Assembly (NCBI GenBank): GCA_902778115.1
Contig: CACYWG010000007.1
Location: forward strand, 350 to 64,349
Direction: 5' to 3'
DNA: 64,000 nucleotides
DNA from: Oscillospiraceae bacterium
GTDB taxonomy: Bacteria > Bacillota > Clostridia > Oscillospirales > Oscillospiraceae
The translations under genes were made by a program, and so were the position numbers. Position 1 is the stretch's first letter. Every line of letters starts with the position of its first letter. Shown piece after piece: positions 62,970-64,000 of the stretch. A model generated the notes under the pieces. That model saw only the letters and a program-made list of their open reading frames with translations, was not told the DNA's origin and ran no database searches.

Positions 62970-63675
62970 GGCTCTCCTCCAGTTCCAGGAACACGTCCTC
63001 CAGCGAGGCGTCGCCCTTGACCTCTTCCATCGTGCCGCTGGTGATCAGACGGCCTTCCTTGATGATGGCGACCTTGTCGCAGAGCTTTTCCGCCACCTCC
63101 AGCACATGCGTGGAGAAGAAGATCGCGCCGCCGCGGTCGCAGTGCTCGCGCATCATCTGCTTGAGCAGGTGGGCGGCCTTCGGGTCGAGGCCGACGAAGG
63201 GCTCATCCATCAAAATCAGCTTCGGCTCGTGCAGCCAGCCGGAGATCATCGCCAGCTTCTGCTTCATGCCGTGGGAGTAGGCGGAGATCGGCTGCGCCAG
63301 ATCGGCCGTCAGCTCGAAACTGTCGGCCAGGCGGCGGATGCGCTCGGCGCGCACGGCCTTCTCCACGCCGAAGATATCGGCGATGAAGTTCAGATACTGG
63401 ATGCCGGAGAGGAAGTTGTAGAGATCGGGATTGTCCGGCAGATAGGCCAGCACGCGCTTGGCCTCAAGCGGGTTTGCGCTCACGTCGATGCCGTTGATGC
63501 GGATCTCGCCGGCGTCGAAGGGCAGGATGCCCGCGCAGGATTTGAGCGTCGTGGTCTTGCCGGCGCCGTTGTGGCCGATGAAGCCGTAGATCTCGCCCGG
63601 GGCGATGTGCAGCGTCAGGTCGTCCACGGCCTTCTTGTCGCCGTAGGTTTTGGTCAGGTGGGTGATTTGGAGCAT
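62959..63675 (-). CDS. ABC exporter ATP-binding protein
   Basis: 238 residues. Walker A GHNGAGKTTTLKSCAG, signature YSHGMKQKLAMISGW, Walker B KLILMDEPFVGLDP and the H-loop FFSTHVLEVAEKL. It pairs with the overlapping permease gene. ATG at 63675 has AGGAGG 8 nt upstream; the longer frame runs through a repeat array and into the next gene, so it is rejected. Confidence 0.95.
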   Translation of the reverse strand: MLQITHLTKTYGDKKAVDDLTLHIAPGEIYGFIGHNGAGKTTTLKSCAGILPFDAGEIRINGIDVSANPLEAKRVLAYLPDNPDLYNFLSGIQYLNFIADIFGVEKAVRAERIRRLADSFELTADLAQPISAYSHGMKQKLAMISGWLHEPKLILMDEPFVGLDPKAAHLLKQMMREHCDRGGAIFFSTHVLEVAEKLCDKVAIIKEGRLITSGTMEEVKGDASLEDVFLELEESHEA

Positions 63676-63691
63676 GGATAAGCCTCCTTGA

Positions 63692-63720
63692 AATTCGGAA
63701 TTCGGACTTCGGAATTCGGA
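63692..63720. repeat. 7-bp-period array (AATTCGG type) upstream of the ABC ATPase
   Basis: AATTCGG, AATTCGG, ACTTCGG, AATTCGG, A. Same four-unit layout as at 20913, 26991 and 54322, but here about 30 bp from the nearest stop codon (63752). Confidence 0.8.
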
Positions 63721-63751
63721 ATGAGCGCCCGAGAGAACAGCAGGGGACGAT

Positions 63752-64000
63752 TCACGATCCATCTGCTTCCGCGGCGGGCGCCTTTTTCAACAGAACGAAG
63801 AGCGCGAGGAGCAGCAGCGGCAGCCCGCCGATCACGCCGATCATCACCGGGCCGACGGTGAGCCGGTCGGTATAGGCCGGGTCGAGCAGCAGCAGCGGCA
63901 GGCCGCTGCAGGCGTTGACCGCGCCGTGGGCGAGCGCGGGCGCCCAGATGCTGCCGGTCTTGACGTACAGCGCGTCGAGCAGAATGCCCAGCGCCGTCGT
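63752..64000 (-). CDS. CPBP family intramembrane metalloprotease, C-terminal part
   Basis: An open minus-strand frame enters from the right edge and ends with TGA at 63752-63754 (82 residues seen). The segment VKTGSIWAPALAHGAVNACS matches the last conserved CPBP (CAAX protease/bacteriocin-processing) block, in which the His and Asn are catalytic. A final hydrophobic segment (GVIGGLPLLLLALFVLLKK) and a short tail follow. The start and first motifs are outside the window. It is probably co-transcribed with the ABC exporter. Confidence 0.85.
   Translation of the reverse strand, partial: TTALGILLDALYVKTGSIWAPALAHGAVNACSGLPLLLLDPAYTDRLTVGPVMIGVIGGLPLLLLALFVLLKKAPAAEADGS

Overview
The window (64 kb, GC-rich, with short AT-rich intergenic gaps) looks like a core chromosomal region of an anaerobic, endospore-forming member of the Clostridia. 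The Oscillospirales/Oscillospiraceae group is the most likely home, but I infer this from gene content, GC-rich codon use and repeat style, not from any search. Spore markers are a GerA-type germinant receptor operon, the germination protease Gpr, both dipicolinate synthase subunits and SpoIID. Flavodoxin, a guanosine-type ABC importer under a guanine riboswitch, and MscL fit a Gram-positive gut-type anaerobe.

Layout. 0-0.3 kb: two tandem strong promoters and the leader of an rRNA operon that runs leftward out of the window. 0.3-11.2 kb (mostly +): gerA-gerC-gerB, mfd, a PrsA-like foldase, a DUF3793-flavodoxin operon behind a palindromic operator, and a PadR-DUF2812 pair behind a large palindrome. 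11.2-16.0 kb (-): mscL, serS, parB, parA with two perfect parS sites, and gpr. 16.1-23.1 kb: rpsT, a YegS-like lipid kinase, asnS, a serine hydrolase, a lipoprotein, an M14 peptidase and mgtC. 23.1-29.2 kb (-): M32 peptidase, nth, a Pro/Gln-rich surface protein, a GNAT enzyme, an ABC exporter and rnhA. 29.3-39.1 kb (-): the replication block dnaA-dnaN-S4-recF-remB-gyrB-gyrA plus two small membrane proteins, with an origin-like segment between dnaA and dnaN. 39.3-44.2 kb: spoVFA/spoVFB, thyA-folA, spoIID and a membrane protein. 44.2-50.7 kb (-): riboswitch-bmp-nupO-nupP-nupQ, xpt and rpmB. 50.8-58.3 kb (-): hprK-murB-rapZ-whiA-dnaE. 58.4-64 kb (-): a PIG-L deacetylase, an unknown membrane protein, tRNA-Asp and tRNA-Thr with a duplicated tRNA-Thr 3' end, an ABC-2 exporter pair and a truncated CPBP protease.

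The genes are mostly well-known families. The unusual content is between them. Arrays with a 7-bp period, in at least two sequence families, abut the stop codons of about nine genes. A hairpin-bounded element of about 110-135 bp occurs five or six times, several of them in operon junctions (gyrA/gyrB, gyrB/remB, rapZ/whiA). A second dispersed element occurs twice. Other points worth testing are the two palindromic operators at 9.1 and 10.25 kb, an apparently leaderless mfd, the tRNA-Thr fragment locus, and the atypical gene order and strand bias around dnaA. No CRISPR array, transposase, integrase or prophage gene was seen.
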